This document shows, piece after piece, positions 34,117-43,864 of a stretch of DNA of 64,000 nucleotides (within the stretch, counting starts at the first letter, position 1; each line of letters begins with the position of its first letter). Position numbers and translations under genes: made by a program. This DNA comes from Spirosoma endophyticum. Its GTDB lineage: Bacteria; Bacteroidota; Bacteroidia; Cytophagales; Spirosomataceae. Below the pieces are notes generated by a model. It was not told where the DNA came from, made no database searches, and was given only the letters and a program-made list of their open reading frames with translations. The DNA is taken from positions 620,001 through 684,000 of the forward strand of contig NZ_FOLQ01000003.1 in NCBI RefSeq assembly GCF_900112365.1. The letters run 5' to 3'.

Positions 34117-36297
34117 ATGCGATCATTTTGGCTTGGAATCTTAATGGTAGGGTGGTGCTTCAACTGCCTAGGACAGGGGCGCTTTGGCCTGCCTGAATTG
34201 AATTTCGACCGACGGGGCGATACTGTTTACATGGACAGTTTGCTAAGCCTCGGACGAGCTCATCTAAAGACTTCTCAAGGATCTCCCCGTTCCCTGCGTA
34301 ATGATACGCTGCGTTTGGAGGGATTACGTTTCATGGCATTGGTTTTCAAGCAAATGCGGGGTTTGCAGCGGGATAGTAGCTTTCTGTATGCAAAAGCGTT
34401 GGAAGAACGGGCTTTCGCCTACAATAATATTCTGTACGCTGTACGAGCCATGATGCTACAGGAGCATTATATGCGTATCATAAAAGATGATTATCCCAAG
34501 GCACTACAGATTAATCAGCGTGCATCGGAATTGTGTGTGAAATTGCCTCGCGGGAGTTCTCCGCGTTGGCAAGTACAGATGAATATGGGCGATATCTACC
34601 TGTTGCTGAAGGAGTACGACCATGCCTTGTTGAGTTATGAGCTTTCGTTGAAATTCCTAGGTGTCAATACGTCACTGACGCCTAAAAATAGAAAACTCCT
34701 GACGAGTCAGGCCATAACCCAGATAGGGGAGGTCTATGAAATTCGGGGCGAGTATGATAAAGCTCGCCAGCAGTATGAAACGAGTCGGCAAATTGCGCAG
34801 GATGCCGGCTCGCAGGTTAACGTCGCTTATGCAAACGAACGATTAGGCGATTTTGCCCTCAGTCGCCATCAAGCTGGCCAGGCAATTGTCTTTTTTGAGA
34901 ATGCCCTTTCCGGTTGGACACAACTTCACGATCGATTAGGACAGGCGTCGGTCTGGGCACGGCTGGCCGAATGCTACACGTTGTCCAATCGGGCCGACTT
35001 GGCAATTGAATTTGGCGAGAAGGCATTAACAATAGCGCGTGAGGAAAACTACCGGCGCATCCAACAAATCGCTACACAGGCACTCTATCGAGCGTATCGC
35101 CTGGCTAACAAGCCCGCTCAGGCATTGAGCATGTACGAAGAGTACAGTCTGCTCCGGGATAGTTTGACGACGCTTAAGCGAGTAGAAGAGTTATCGACAG
35201 TCCAGAAAAAATACGATATTAATCAAGTGCGGGCAGAGGCCGATAAAGAACGATTTATTCAGCAACAGCAGTTAATAAATGTGCGTCGACAGGCGGAAAT
35301 AGCCCGATTACGGGCCGAGGCTGAGCGTGAACAATTGGCAGGCGAAACACGAATGAATCAGCTTCAGCAGCGCATTGAAACAGAACGTATTCGAGCCGAT
35401 TCTCAGAAAAGCCGGTTGGAGCAGCGAGCACACATTGATAAACTCAGCCATGATATTGAGCAGCAATCGCTTATGCGGGCTGTTCTGGTCGGTGGGGTAG
35501 CTATGCTGCTCGGTTTTCTGCTCGTGTATTACCGGAAAAATCGGTTAATATACCGCCAAAAACGAGAGATTGAGGGACTGAATCTGGACTTAGAGGACAA
35601 AGTAATTGCCAGAACGGCTGAGTTGAAGCAAGCCAACGATCAACTTCGGGCTAAAAACCGAGAAATTGAAGAAGCTCTGTTAAAAGGTCAAACGCTCGAA
35701 CGGAAGCGGATGGCAGCTGATTTGCACGATAGTCTGGGTGGTTTACTGGCAGCTATCAAGATGAGTTTGTCGGCTCTTAACCCTAGTCATATGGCAGATC
35801 GGGAGCAGGAAATTTACCATAACCTGCTGAATATGACCAAGGAGGCTTTCGCGGAAGTCCGGTATTTATCGCATAATCTGCAACCTGATGAATTGGAAAA
35901 GCAAGGACTATCAGAGGCATTAACACGCCTGGTTGGAAAACTTAACCTTACGCAGAATATTACATTCCGCTTAGATAATGCCCAGTTGCCTCGGCTGGAC
36001 AAAACCACTGAGTTTAATTTATATTCAATTTGTATTGAGCTGTGTAGTAATATTCTCCGGCACTCAGAAGCTACGGAGGCCGATATTTTATTCCGGCGAT
36101 TTAACAATGAATTGAATATGATCGTGAAGGATAATGGGTGCGGAATGGACCCATCCGACGCAACAGGCATGGGTCTTCGTAACATTCAGGCGCGCATGGA
36201 CCTGATCCGGGGGCGCTATGAGGTACACTCCGGTATGGGTGAGGGGACTACGTTTATTTTTATATTACCCGTATCGTCGGATCTGGCGACCGTTTAA
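34117..36297 (+). CDS. TPR-containing sensor histidine kinase (HisKA_3/NarL-NarX class)
   Basis: A signal peptide (MRSFWLGILMVGWCFNCLGQ) sends a tetratricopeptide-repeat sensor region (about residues 55-350; for example QVQMNMGDIYLLLKEYDHAL and TQIGEVYEIRGEYDKARQQY) to the periplasm. A coiled coil (about 355-455) leads to one transmembrane helix (MRAVLVGGVAMLLGFLLVYY) and a second coiled coil. The H-box LERKRMAADLHDSLGGLLAA is HisKA_3 type, with His at about 537, and the ATPase domain has the N box (ELCSNILRHSEA) and G boxes (DNGCGMD, GMGLRNIQARM). The partner would be a LuxR/NarL-type regulator, but none is adjacent, so it is an orphan. Confidence 0.92.
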   Translation: MRSFWLGILMVGWCFNCLGQGRFGLPELNFDRRGDTVYMDSLLSLGRAHLKTSQGSPRSLRNDTLRLEGLRFMALVFKQMRGLQRDSSFLYAKALEERAFAYNNILYAVRAMMLQEHYMRIIKDDYPKALQINQRASELCVKLPRGSSPRWQVQMNMGDIYLLLKEYDHALLSYELSLKFLGVNTSLTPKNRKLLTSQAITQIGEVYEIRGEYDKARQQYETSRQIAQDAGSQVNVAYANERLGDFALSRHQAGQAIVFFENALSGWTQLHDRLGQASVWARLAECYTLSNRADLAIEFGEKALTIAREENYRRIQQIATQALYRAYRLANKPAQALSMYEEYSLLRDSLTTLKRVEELSTVQKKYDINQVRAEADKERFIQQQQLINVRRQAEIARLRAEAEREQLAGETRMNQLQQRIETERIRADSQKSRLEQRAHIDKLSHDIEQQSLMRAVLVGGVAMLLGFLLVYYRKNRLIYRQKREIEGLNLDLEDKVIARTAELKQANDQLRAKNREIEEALLKGQTLERKRMAADLHDSLGGLLAAIKMSLSALNPSHMADREQEIYHNLLNMTKEAFAEVRYLSHNLQPDELEKQGLSEALTRLVGKLNLTQNITFRLDNAQLPRLDKTTEFNLYSICIELCSNILRHSEATEADILFRRFNNELNMIVKDNGCGMDPSDATGMGLRNIQARMDLIRGRYEVHSGMGEGTTFIFILPVSSDLATV

Positions 36298-36312
36298 AAA
36301 GCAACGACCAAT

Positions 36313-36882
36313 CTACTGAATCCGTCCGTCTACGAGAAAATCGCTTTTATCAAAATAGGGTAACTTCTGAAAGCCAGCCAGTTTGTAATGCTGTACTCGC
36401 CATTGACGCTTACCAATCAGTCCACTTTCCAGTAACAAATGACGCTCGGACGAATAGAGCGGATTGCTGGTTTGCAGTACGGCTTCAATTCGGCGCGGCT
36501 GGTGCGTCAACGAATCCAGCAGTACGGTCAGTGACCGAACGGTCAGTTTTTCTTCCGACGATTTCAAGGTATACCGATACGTTAACGAATCTGGGTGGGC
36601 AATTTGGTAGCTGCTACGTAGCGCAGGTTTGTTGATGTCTGCCTGGGTAAATAATTCCAGTTCGCGGGTCCAATTAATGTCGCGCGTAGCTTGCTGGTTC
36701 TGTTTTGTATTGATTGAGACAGCCTTGCTAACGAGTGGTTTCTGGGCTGATAAATCGGCAATCTGTTGTTTAACGAAGCCTGAAACATCGTAGTAAACGT
36801 TCGGCTGGGTTTGTTTGGCAGGATCGGTGCAGCCACTGAATAACAGTGGGAATAGAAGAAAAGCAACGTAACAAAAACGCAT
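36313..36882 (-). CDS. Hypothetical lipoprotein
   Basis: No known family recognised. The signal sequence MRFCYVAFLLFPLLFSGC ends in a good lipobox (LFSGC), predicting a 172-residue mature lipoprotein. The mature part begins with YYDVSGFVKQQIADLSAQKP and then reads as beta strands (SLTYRYTLKSSEEKLTVRSL, IEAVLQTSNPLYSSERHLLL), which would fit a small periplasmic barrel or a DUF-type fold. It is convergent with the histidine kinase, with only 15 bases between the stops. It is followed upstream by a 228-base gap before lpd. Confidence 0.75.
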   Translation of the reverse strand: MRFCYVAFLLFPLLFSGCTDPAKQTQPNVYYDVSGFVKQQIADLSAQKPLVSKAVSINTKQNQQATRDINWTRELELFTQADINKPALRSSYQIAHPDSLTYRYTLKSSEEKLTVRSLTVLLDSLTHQPRRIEAVLQTSNPLYSSERHLLLESGLIGKRQWRVQHYKLAGFQKLPYFDKSDFLVDGRIQ

Positions 36883-37110
36883 AAATCAAGACAAAATAGC
36901 CTCTAAGTAGGAGAGCTTTACGAAACCACCAACACGTTTTTTGGCAAATCGGTTTAGGCTATCGAATTCTGAACCAAATTTGCATTCATAATGCTTTCTT
37001 TACAGGGCTTAAGAAGTAAGACATCAGACGCAGTAGCTTTCGTTTAAACGAGTCTTGTCGGTGCTTTTTCTTTTGTCTTACGTCTTTCTTCTTACGTTTT
37101 TTTTAATTCT

Positions 37111-38511
37111 ATGGAATACGATGTTATCATGATTGGTTCGGGGCCGGGCGGTTATACCGGTGCGATTCGCTGCGCCCAACTCGGACTGAAAACGGCCATT
37201 ATCGAAAAATACCCGTCGTTGGGCGGCACCTGCCTGAACGTCGGCTGCATTCCGTCGAAAGCCCTACTCGACTCGTCGGAGCATTATTACAACGCAGCTC
37301 ATACCTTCGCCGAACACGGCATTAAGCTGGAAGATCTAAAGGTTGACTTGCCCCAAATGATTGCCCGCAAGACAAACGTAGTCGATCAGACGACGAAGGG
37401 TATTGTCTTTTTGATGAAAAAAAACAAGATCGACGAAATCCACGGCGTTGGCTCGTTTGTCGATCCGCATACAATTAAAATTACCAAAGCCGACGGTTCG
37501 GAGCAGACCATCACCGGGAAAAATATCATCATTGCAACGGGCTCAAAACCCATGTCGTTCCCGTCGATGCCGATCGATAAAAAACGGGTTATTACGTCGA
37601 CCGAAGCGCTAACGCTTCAGGAAGTACCAAAACACCTGATCGTGATTGGCGCGGGCGTTATCGGTGCCGAACTTGGCTCTGTGTATGCCCGTCTCGGTGC
37701 AAAAGTGTCGTTTGTAGAGTTTGCCGATTCGATGATCCCAACGATGGACAAAACGATGGGCAAAGAACTTCAGAAAGTCATTAAAAAGCTGGGTGCCGAC
37801 TTCTATTTCAGCCATAAAGTCACGAAAGTGGAAAATACGGGCGATGAAGTTGTGGTTAGCGTTGATACGCCAAAGGGGGAACAAATTACCCTTACCGGCG
37901 ATTATTGCCTGGTTTCAGTGGGTCGTCGTGCCTATACCGATGGGCTGAATCTTGAGGCCGCAGGTGTGAAAGCTGATAATCGGGGTAGAGTTGAAGTAGA
38001 TGATTACCTACGTACCAACGTACCACATATCTATGCGCTGGGCGACGTAATACGTGGAGCCATGCTGGCGCACAAAGCCGAAGAAGAGGGTACGTTTATT
38101 GCCGAAACAATCGTCGGTCAGAAGCCGCACATTCATTACCGGCTGATTCCGGGTGTGGTCTATACGTGGCCAGAAGTGGCGGCTGTTGGCTATACCGAAG
38201 AAGAAGTGAAACAGGAAGGTATTCCGTATAAAGTCGGTTCGTTTCCGTTTAAGGCCCTTGGTCGCGCTCGGGCGAGTATGGACGTCGACGGTTTAGTGAA
38301 AGTGCTGGCGCACAAAGAAACCGACGAGATTCTGGGCGTTCACATGATTGGGGCCCGTGCCGCCGATATGATTGCCGAAGCCGTAGTTGCGATGGAGTTC
38401 CGGGCGTCGGCAGAAGACGTATCGCGGATGTCGCATGCACACCCGACCTATACCGAAGCGTTTAAAGAAGCCTGTCTGGCCGCTACGGACAACCGGGCGA
38501 TCAATATGTAG
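37111..38511 (+). CDS. lpdA: Dihydrolipoyl dehydrogenase
   Basis: The E3 flavoprotein of 2-oxoacid dehydrogenase complexes, which reoxidises dihydrolipoamide with NAD. Visible are the FAD motif MIGSGPGGYTGAI, the redox disulfide GGTCLNVGC (Cys41 and Cys46), the NAD motif VIGAGVIGAELGSVYARLG at about 178, the second FAD motif YALGDV and the C-terminal HPTYTE with the active-site His and Glu. At 466 residues it is standard length. No E1 or E2 genes are adjacent, so it may serve several complexes. It ends in a clear terminator. Confidence 0.96.
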   Translation: MEYDVIMIGSGPGGYTGAIRCAQLGLKTAIIEKYPSLGGTCLNVGCIPSKALLDSSEHYYNAAHTFAEHGIKLEDLKVDLPQMIARKTNVVDQTTKGIVFLMKKNKIDEIHGVGSFVDPHTIKITKADGSEQTITGKNIIIATGSKPMSFPSMPIDKKRVITSTEALTLQEVPKHLIVIGAGVIGAELGSVYARLGAKVSFVEFADSMIPTMDKTMGKELQKVIKKLGADFYFSHKVTKVENTGDEVVVSVDTPKGEQITLTGDYCLVSVGRRAYTDGLNLEAAGVKADNRGRVEVDDYLRTNVPHIYALGDVIRGAMLAHKAEEEGTFIAETIVGQKPHIHYRLIPGVVYTWPEVAAVGYTEEEVKQEGIPYKVGSFPFKALGRARASMDVDGLVKVLAHKETDEILGVHMIGARAADMIAEAVVAMEFRASAEDVSRMSHAHPTYTEAFKEACLAATDNRAINM

Positions 38512-38535
38512 GTTTAACGGGAATAGAAAATAAGT

Positions 38536-38570
38536 GAAAAGCCCGGTTGCTACTAGCGGCCGGGCTTTTC
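38536..38570 (+). terminator. Terminator of lpd
   Basis: An 11-bp perfect stem (38536-38546 with 38560-38570) has a GCCCGG core, a 13-base loop and a right arm ending in a CTTTTC tail. Confidence 0.85.
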
Positions 38571-38606
38571 TGTATATTGCTCACTTAATTGATACAACCA
38601 CCCTCC

Positions 38607-39971
38607 ATGAAAAAAACGCTTACACTCCTCTTTACGCTATTTATTGGGTACGCACATGCCCAAAATGCCGACTCGGTCGCAATCCGGAAGATTTTCAATG
38701 AAGCCTTGTCAAACGGGAAATCCTATGAGTGGCTACGTCATTTAACGAAACAGGTTGGACCCCGGCTAAGTGGTTCTGCCGGTGCACAGAAGGCGGTCGA
38801 CTGGACCAAACAAGTGATGGAGCAGCAGGGCTTCGACCGTGTGTTTTTGCAGGATGTACTGGTGCCGCATTGGGTACGTGGCGCCAAAGAAGAAGCCTTT
38901 ATTCATAACGGTAAACAGAAAACGAACGTACCGATTGCTGCTTTGGGTGGCTCGGTAGCGACGGGGCCAAAAGGGGTTGAAGCGGGCGTGATCGAAGTGA
39001 AAAGTTTTCCTGAATTGAGGGAATTGGGTGCCGATAAAGTAAAGGGCAAAATTGTCTTTTTCAACCGCCCAATGGACCCCACGAAAATCAATACGTTCGA
39101 GGCTTATGGTGGGGCCGTTGACCAACGCGCGAATGGTGCAACCGAAGCCGCTAAACTCGGGGCCGTTGGTGCCATTGTTCGCTCGATGACTAATGTGCAC
39201 GATGACAATCCGCACGTTGGCGGCATGCGCTACGGCACGGGCGTTGCCCTGATTCCAACGGCCGCGATCAGTACAAACGCTGCTGATTTGCTGAGTAAGT
39301 CGTTAACCGAAAACTCAAACCTGACTTTTTACTTCAAGCAAAATTGCGAAACCCTGCCCGATGCCAAGTCATACAACGTAGTGGGTGAGATCAAAGGCAG
39401 CGAAAAACCCGACGAGATTATCGTCGTAGGTGGCCATCTGGACTCCTGGGATCTGGCCGAAGGCGCTCACGACGATGGCGCTGGCTGCGTTCAGTCGATT
39501 GAAGTGCTACGTATTATGAAATCGCTCGGTATCAAACCGAAACGTACCCTTCGGGCGGTTATGTTCATGAACGAAGAAAATGGCCTGCGGGGTGGTGTTC
39601 AATACGCTGATCTGGCCAAAAAGAACAACGAAAAACACATTGCGGCCGTCGAGTCTGACAACGGAGGTTTTACTCCCCGCGGTTTTGGCATTGTTGGTAC
39701 ACCGGAGCAACGGGCGAAGGTTATGCCCTGGAAACCGCTACTGGCTCCTTATGGCCTGTTAGAAATTGGAGCGGGTGGGGGCGGTGCCGACATTGGTCCA
39801 CTGGCACAGTCTGGCACAGTGTTGTTCGGTTTCAAACCCGATTCGCAACGTTACTTCGATTATCACCACACGTCGATTGATAAATTTGAAACGGTTAGTC
39901 AGCGCGAACTCGAACTTGGTGCAGCTTCAATGGCAGCCCTGATTTATTTGCTTGACCAATACGGCTTGTGA
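38607..39971 (+). CDS. Secreted M28-family metallopeptidase
   Basis: Signal peptide MKKTLTLLFTLFIGYAHAQ supports the ATG at 38607 (454 residues) over a TTG six codons upstream. A PA-like insert lies at about 120-255. The zinc-peptidase core shows the paired-metal ligands in GGHLDSWDLAEGAHDDGAGC, the catalytic Glu pair in FMNEENGLRGG, ESDNGGFTPRGFG, and a C-terminal YHHTSIDKFE with the last His ligand. This arrangement matches plasma glutamate carboxypeptidase-like (carboxypeptidase Q) M28 enzymes, which release amino acids from peptides. It should be periplasmic or extracellular. Confidence 0.92.
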   Translation: MKKTLTLLFTLFIGYAHAQNADSVAIRKIFNEALSNGKSYEWLRHLTKQVGPRLSGSAGAQKAVDWTKQVMEQQGFDRVFLQDVLVPHWVRGAKEEAFIHNGKQKTNVPIAALGGSVATGPKGVEAGVIEVKSFPELRELGADKVKGKIVFFNRPMDPTKINTFEAYGGAVDQRANGATEAAKLGAVGAIVRSMTNVHDDNPHVGGMRYGTGVALIPTAAISTNAADLLSKSLTENSNLTFYFKQNCETLPDAKSYNVVGEIKGSEKPDEIIVVGGHLDSWDLAEGAHDDGAGCVQSIEVLRIMKSLGIKPKRTLRAVMFMNEENGLRGGVQYADLAKKNNEKHIAAVESDNGGFTPRGFGIVGTPEQRAKVMPWKPLLAPYGLLEIGAGGGGADIGPLAQSGTVLFGFKPDSQRYFDYHHTSIDKFETVSQRELELGAASMAALIYLLDQYGL

Positions 39972-40022
39972 TCAATTTTCAACTTCCCGGAAGTTCTAAA
40001 CCGTACTTTCGGGAAGTTCTGT

Positions 40023-41171
40023 TCAAAAAGCTTCGCCTGTGAGAATATAAAAGCCGAGACCTTCGCGGGTGACGCCCATATCAGCACGCAGAAAAACGTC
40101 CTTTTTCTTGAAGAGTAAATAACGGATTCCCGTACCTGCTGTGGGAAGTAAATGATTGAATTGGACCTGATCCAGTGCGGGGGCTACCGTACCAACGGCG
40201 GCAAAGACAACAGCCCCAAAACGACGGCTAAACGGAAACGGTAGCCAGCGGTATTCGACTTGTGCTGCTGCATAAAACTTGTCCCGATAGCGTCCCATAT
40301 AATACCCTCGTAACGTGTTTTCTCCACCCAGCAGCGCCAGTTGATTAAAGGGAACATTGCCCGTCATTAGATTCCCGTAAACCTGCCAGGCCAGCACCTG
40401 ATTAGGCCGAATGGCGTGGTACATACGAAAATCGGCCAAAACGCTGTTGAACGACAGGTTGCTTCCCCGCGACTCACCATAATTGAGGTAAGCCAGCTCG
40501 CCAAAAAAACCTTGTCGGGGATTGAGGGCATTCGGGCGACTGTCGTAAATCAATCCCAGGCCCAATCCCAGATTCGAGGTTCCCAAACTGCCAAGCGGTA
40601 GATCATGCGCAGGACCATCAGGTTGTCTAAAATCTATTCGGCTCAAATGCTGGTAGTCTACTTCCAGACCACCGAATAGATTCGGATGCAGTCGACGCAT
40701 AATACGTTCCCGAAGTTGAATTGAGAATGCATCAACCGTAGCGGGATGGTCTGGATCTGTTCTGGGGCCGATGCCATAATAAAGCAGTGGGAATCGCTGT
40801 ATCCGCCCTCGTCCCAGAAAAAACCAGCGGTCGTTGTCACCATAAATCGCATGGTCAAGATTGAGCCCGTATTGACCTCGCAGGGTGAAAAAACTGAACG
40901 CCTGAATTTCACTTAGCCGATTGGCCAGCGTATCGTTTTTAGCATGATATAGGTACAGGGCAGACAGCCCAAATTCGAGACTGGTTTCGGGAGCGTACCC
41001 TAACGTTGGGTAAAACGATACGTGCGGTTTTGCCGACGAAGTTGTGTCGTTGAGGAAATGATTCACGAGTCGTTTGACAAGCGTTTGGGCTATTGTATGA
41101 TGTGGTAACCCCATTATCATTCCAATAAGAAGTAGGGTCTTCCATAGCCAACTGAAATCTGCTTGCTGCAT
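40023..41171 (-). CDS. BamA/TamA-family outer-membrane barrel protein
   Basis: The ATG at 41171 gives MQQADFSWLWKTLLLIGMIM as signal peptide; a TTG ten codons earlier is less likely. The 382-residue protein is a C-terminal type surface-antigen (Bac_surface_Ag) barrel without visible POTRA repeats. Strand pairs include YPTLGYAPETSLEFGLSALY, LGLGLGLIYDSRPNALNPRQ with the conserved DSR, the LLGGENTLRGYYMGRYRDKF loop with the characteristic RGY motif of the L6 loop, and a final strand ending YILTGEAF. The lack of POTRA domains points to a BamA-like barrel used for another purpose, possibly as a transporter or effector. Confidence 0.85.
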   Translation of the reverse strand: MQQADFSWLWKTLLLIGMIMGLPHHTIAQTLVKRLVNHFLNDTTSSAKPHVSFYPTLGYAPETSLEFGLSALYLYHAKNDTLANRLSEIQAFSFFTLRGQYGLNLDHAIYGDNDRWFFLGRGRIQRFPLLYYGIGPRTDPDHPATVDAFSIQLRERIMRRLHPNLFGGLEVDYQHLSRIDFRQPDGPAHDLPLGSLGTSNLGLGLGLIYDSRPNALNPRQGFFGELAYLNYGESRGSNLSFNSVLADFRMYHAIRPNQVLAWQVYGNLMTGNVPFNQLALLGGENTLRGYYMGRYRDKFYAAAQVEYRWLPFPFSRRFGAVVFAAVGTVAPALDQVQFNHLLPTAGTGIRYLLFKKKDVFLRADMGVTREGLGFYILTGEAF

Positions 41172-41412
41172 AGTTCTTGTACAATCGAACTCTTGGAACA
41201 ACCAGGATTTCAGAAATGTGTTTTTAACCAGACTGGTGCGCAGCCCCTAAATACAGTGTATCTATTAAAATTTCATTAATTAAATAATATTTTTAATGTG
41301 AAGTTAAATAAGAAATTTTGTATTGAAATATTGTTAATTATAGCCTGAATGCCTGGTTATTTTATATGAATACCACAATTGGTGGTTTTGTCTCTAACTA
41401 ATCTAACAACTC

Positions 41413-42114
41413 ATGAAATACTATTTTACCGTGTACTAGAACGGTATTACGTGCTGATACCTGCGCTTTGGCTCCTTGCCGCAACGACTAACTGGGCGCA
41501 GTAAAATCTTGTCTAAAACCGATGGCACAAGCCTTCCCGGTGCAAACGTATTGGTTAAGGGTACATCGGTTGGCGCCGTAACCGACGCCGAAGGCAGCTT
41601 TTCAATTAATGCCCAGCCTAACGCTACGTTAACAGCTTCCTATATTGGCTTCATTTCGCAGGAGATTGCTATTGGTAATCAAACCGAATTGACAATTTCG
41701 CTGACAGAAGATGCGTCGCAACTGAATGAAGTCGTTGTAATGGCGCTTGGGATCGCACGAGATAAAAAAGTGCTTGGCTACAGCCTTCAGGAACAGAAAG
41801 GCAGTGAAATCACGCAGGCTCGTTTAACCAATTTAGTAAATGCGCTATCTGGGAAGATTGTGGGCGTTCAGGTGACCGCTACAAACGGTTTGCCCGGTGC
41901 GTTGTCGCGGATTCTGATCCGGGGCGCTAACTCCATCAGCGGCAATAATCAGCCACTGTTTGTCGTCGATGGTATTCCTATTGACAACGGTAGTTATAAC
42001 GTAACACCCGGCAGCACCGGTGGAAACGTCAACAATACGACGACCGACCAAACTCTGGTGGGCCAAGTAAACGTACTTTTTCATTCTCGCCGGTTTAAAA
42101 CCCGTCGAGAATGA
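41413..42114 (+). pseudogene. SusC/RagA TonB-dependent receptor, decayed N-terminal remnant
   Basis: Only about 200 codons of a normally about 1,000-residue receptor remain. A start at 41413 (MKYYFTVY) hits TAG after eight codons. A signal-like LIPALWLLAATTNWAQ occurs in another frame at about 41453-41502, then a carboxypeptidase-D-like domain (KTDGTSLPGANVLVKGTSVG) and the start of the plug (LNEVVVMALGI, RILIRGANSISGNNQPLFVV) follow in the first frame. After about 42060 the frame runs into the terminator of the neighbouring gene. No barrel and no SusD partner are present. Upstream sequence is AT-rich, as often before such receptors. Confidence 0.85.
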
Positions 42115-42119
42115 AAAAG
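42076..42119. terminator. Hairpin at the end of the redoxin-like gene
   Basis: A perfect 14-bp stem (42076-42089 with 42106-42119) directly follows the TAG stop of the minus-strand gene at 42122-42120. A T-rich stretch follows on the minus strand inside the stem. It also forms the last codons of the SusC remnant. Confidence 0.8.
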
Positions 42120-43787
42120 CTATAAACTTTTATCCAACAATTTCTTTGCTTCGTCGAACGCGCCCGGTAAGGGCGCGTTTCGTTTTACGATTTTTCCCGT
42201 CCGGTTTATAACCGTTGCTGAAAGTTCGCCTTCAGACCGCAACCGGTCAACGGCGTCGAACAGTTGCGTGTCGTTCAACAGAAGATGATCGCCGGAAAGG
42301 TTATACCGCGTAGCCATTTCGGGCCATAAGGATTGGTCGGTACCAGGAAGCGGGAGATAAATTAACGAAAAATCGCGCGGACTATATTCATTACGCAGGC
42401 GCTGGGCATCGAGCGCGGCCTGTCTGCCTGCCTCATCGGAAGGGGAAAGAAAAAGCAGATAAATGACCTTGCCCCGGTTTGCATTGATCACAGCGTCGAG
42501 CAGGTCGGAGCCACGGCCAAGGGTCGATTTTGTTACGAAAACACCCGGCGATATTTCCAGCGCCGACGCTTTGTTACCCGCTTTTTTCAGCGTTTGAATG
42601 GCGGCCCGAATCCGGGTACTGTCTTTTACTTCGAGTCGGTACAATTCATCGACTGATTGCGCCAATTGCGGGTCTTTCACCTGTGGGCGGCCATAGTCGT
42701 ACAGCAGTCGGGCAAAGTCGACAGTGAGTCCTGGTAAAGAACTGGCTAGCCAGTAAGCAGCCAGATAATTTACGGATGTACTATCAAATTGGCGAATACT
42801 CCGTTGAATGAGCGTTTCGTAATTCACCAATCGTTGCAACGTATCGGGATTCCGTTTTACTAACCCATCGAAAAAACGTAAATCTGCGGGCCGGGCGCTG
42901 TTAGTCATTGCGTAGTCATCAAGACGAAGGCGTTCCTCGGCGGTTAGGTTTTTGCCATATCGTTCGAGCATGATTGATAAGGCGCGTACTGTCAGCCCAT
43001 TTGTTCGGGTATTGGCATCGGCTGAAACCCGCTGCGTTGCGTATTTAGCAAATTGGTTCATGGCCGTTGCACGAGCGGCCGATAGCAATTGGTCGTTGGG
43101 TGGACGTAGTGAATCGTTCAATGCTTTGGGCAAAGCCTCATTTTCAAACGTGGCTTTGTCATAAATGAACGTAGCCGCATTGTACCGATTGGAAAAACCA
43201 ACCCAGCGTGTCAGGAGTGGAAACGGTTTTTCCTTCCTGGCGAATGCCAAAAACGCCCCTTGATAGGTACTGGAAACAAGGCTGAACGCGGCTGCATCGC
43301 CCAAATTTTCGACCTGAGTTGACAGGGTTTTACCCGTTGTTTTGGGATAAGTAGCTTCAAATGCTTTATAGCGGGCAAACTGTTGATTTACCTGCGCATT
43401 GACGCCCCCAAACCGGAACGGCACGGCGACAGAAAAGAGGGAATCGGCATCTAACTCAATTGTTAACGTACCGGGTGCGGCCAGAAAAGCGGTTGAAATG
43501 CGCCCGTAGTTGAAATACATTTCTTCCTGTGGATAAATCAGGGGTAAGGAAACCCGAAACGTACCGTCAACATTCAACGGAGCGGGGCGTACCAACTCCC
43601 GATTGGCCTGTAAAATATTATTCCGACTAACCAATACTGCCGATGCTTCCCGATAAAGCCGTGCTGACAAATTCCGAATGCGCCCTGTTACAATAATGGA
43701 GTCAACGGCTTGCGCATTTGATAGAGTGGGGAGTAAGCAACCGGCAAAAAGTAGTACGTGAAAAAGGATCTGGTAAGGATTTTTCAT
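42120..43787 (-). CDS. Secreted thioredoxin-like-fold protein lacking the CxxC motif
   Basis: No precise family recognised. ATG at 43787 gives a signal peptide (MKNPYQILFHVLLFAGCLLP, cleavage after LSNAQ); the open frame begins 21 codons earlier without signal character. The N-terminal third (VDSIIVTGRIRNLSARLY) looks like the DUF4369-style sandwich that precedes thioredoxin domains in Bacteroidota, and the middle is helical. The C-terminal part (ANRGKVIYLLFLSPSDEAGR, RNEYSPRDFSLIYLPLPGT, ATVINRTGKIVKRNAPLPG) has the TlpA/redoxin pattern, but SPSDE stands where CxxC would be, so disulfide chemistry is unlikely. It follows nuoC on the minus strand. Confidence 0.8.
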   Translation of the reverse strand: MKNPYQILFHVLLFAGCLLPTLSNAQAVDSIIVTGRIRNLSARLYREASAVLVSRNNILQANRELVRPAPLNVDGTFRVSLPLIYPQEEMYFNYGRISTAFLAAPGTLTIELDADSLFSVAVPFRFGGVNAQVNQQFARYKAFEATYPKTTGKTLSTQVENLGDAAAFSLVSSTYQGAFLAFARKEKPFPLLTRWVGFSNRYNAATFIYDKATFENEALPKALNDSLRPPNDQLLSAARATAMNQFAKYATQRVSADANTRTNGLTVRALSIMLERYGKNLTAEERLRLDDYAMTNSARPADLRFFDGLVKRNPDTLQRLVNYETLIQRSIRQFDSTSVNYLAAYWLASSLPGLTVDFARLLYDYGRPQVKDPQLAQSVDELYRLEVKDSTRIRAAIQTLKKAGNKASALEISPGVFVTKSTLGRGSDLLDAVINANRGKVIYLLFLSPSDEAGRQAALDAQRLRNEYSPRDFSLIYLPLPGTDQSLWPEMATRYNLSGDHLLLNDTQLFDAVDRLRSEGELSATVINRTGKIVKRNAPLPGAFDEAKKLLDKSL

Positions 43788-43864
43788 TGCTTCAGTAAAA
43801 ACAGATAAAGCAATAACAAACGAAAACGGCAAACAGTCAACATTCGGCAAAAAATGCTACCTGT

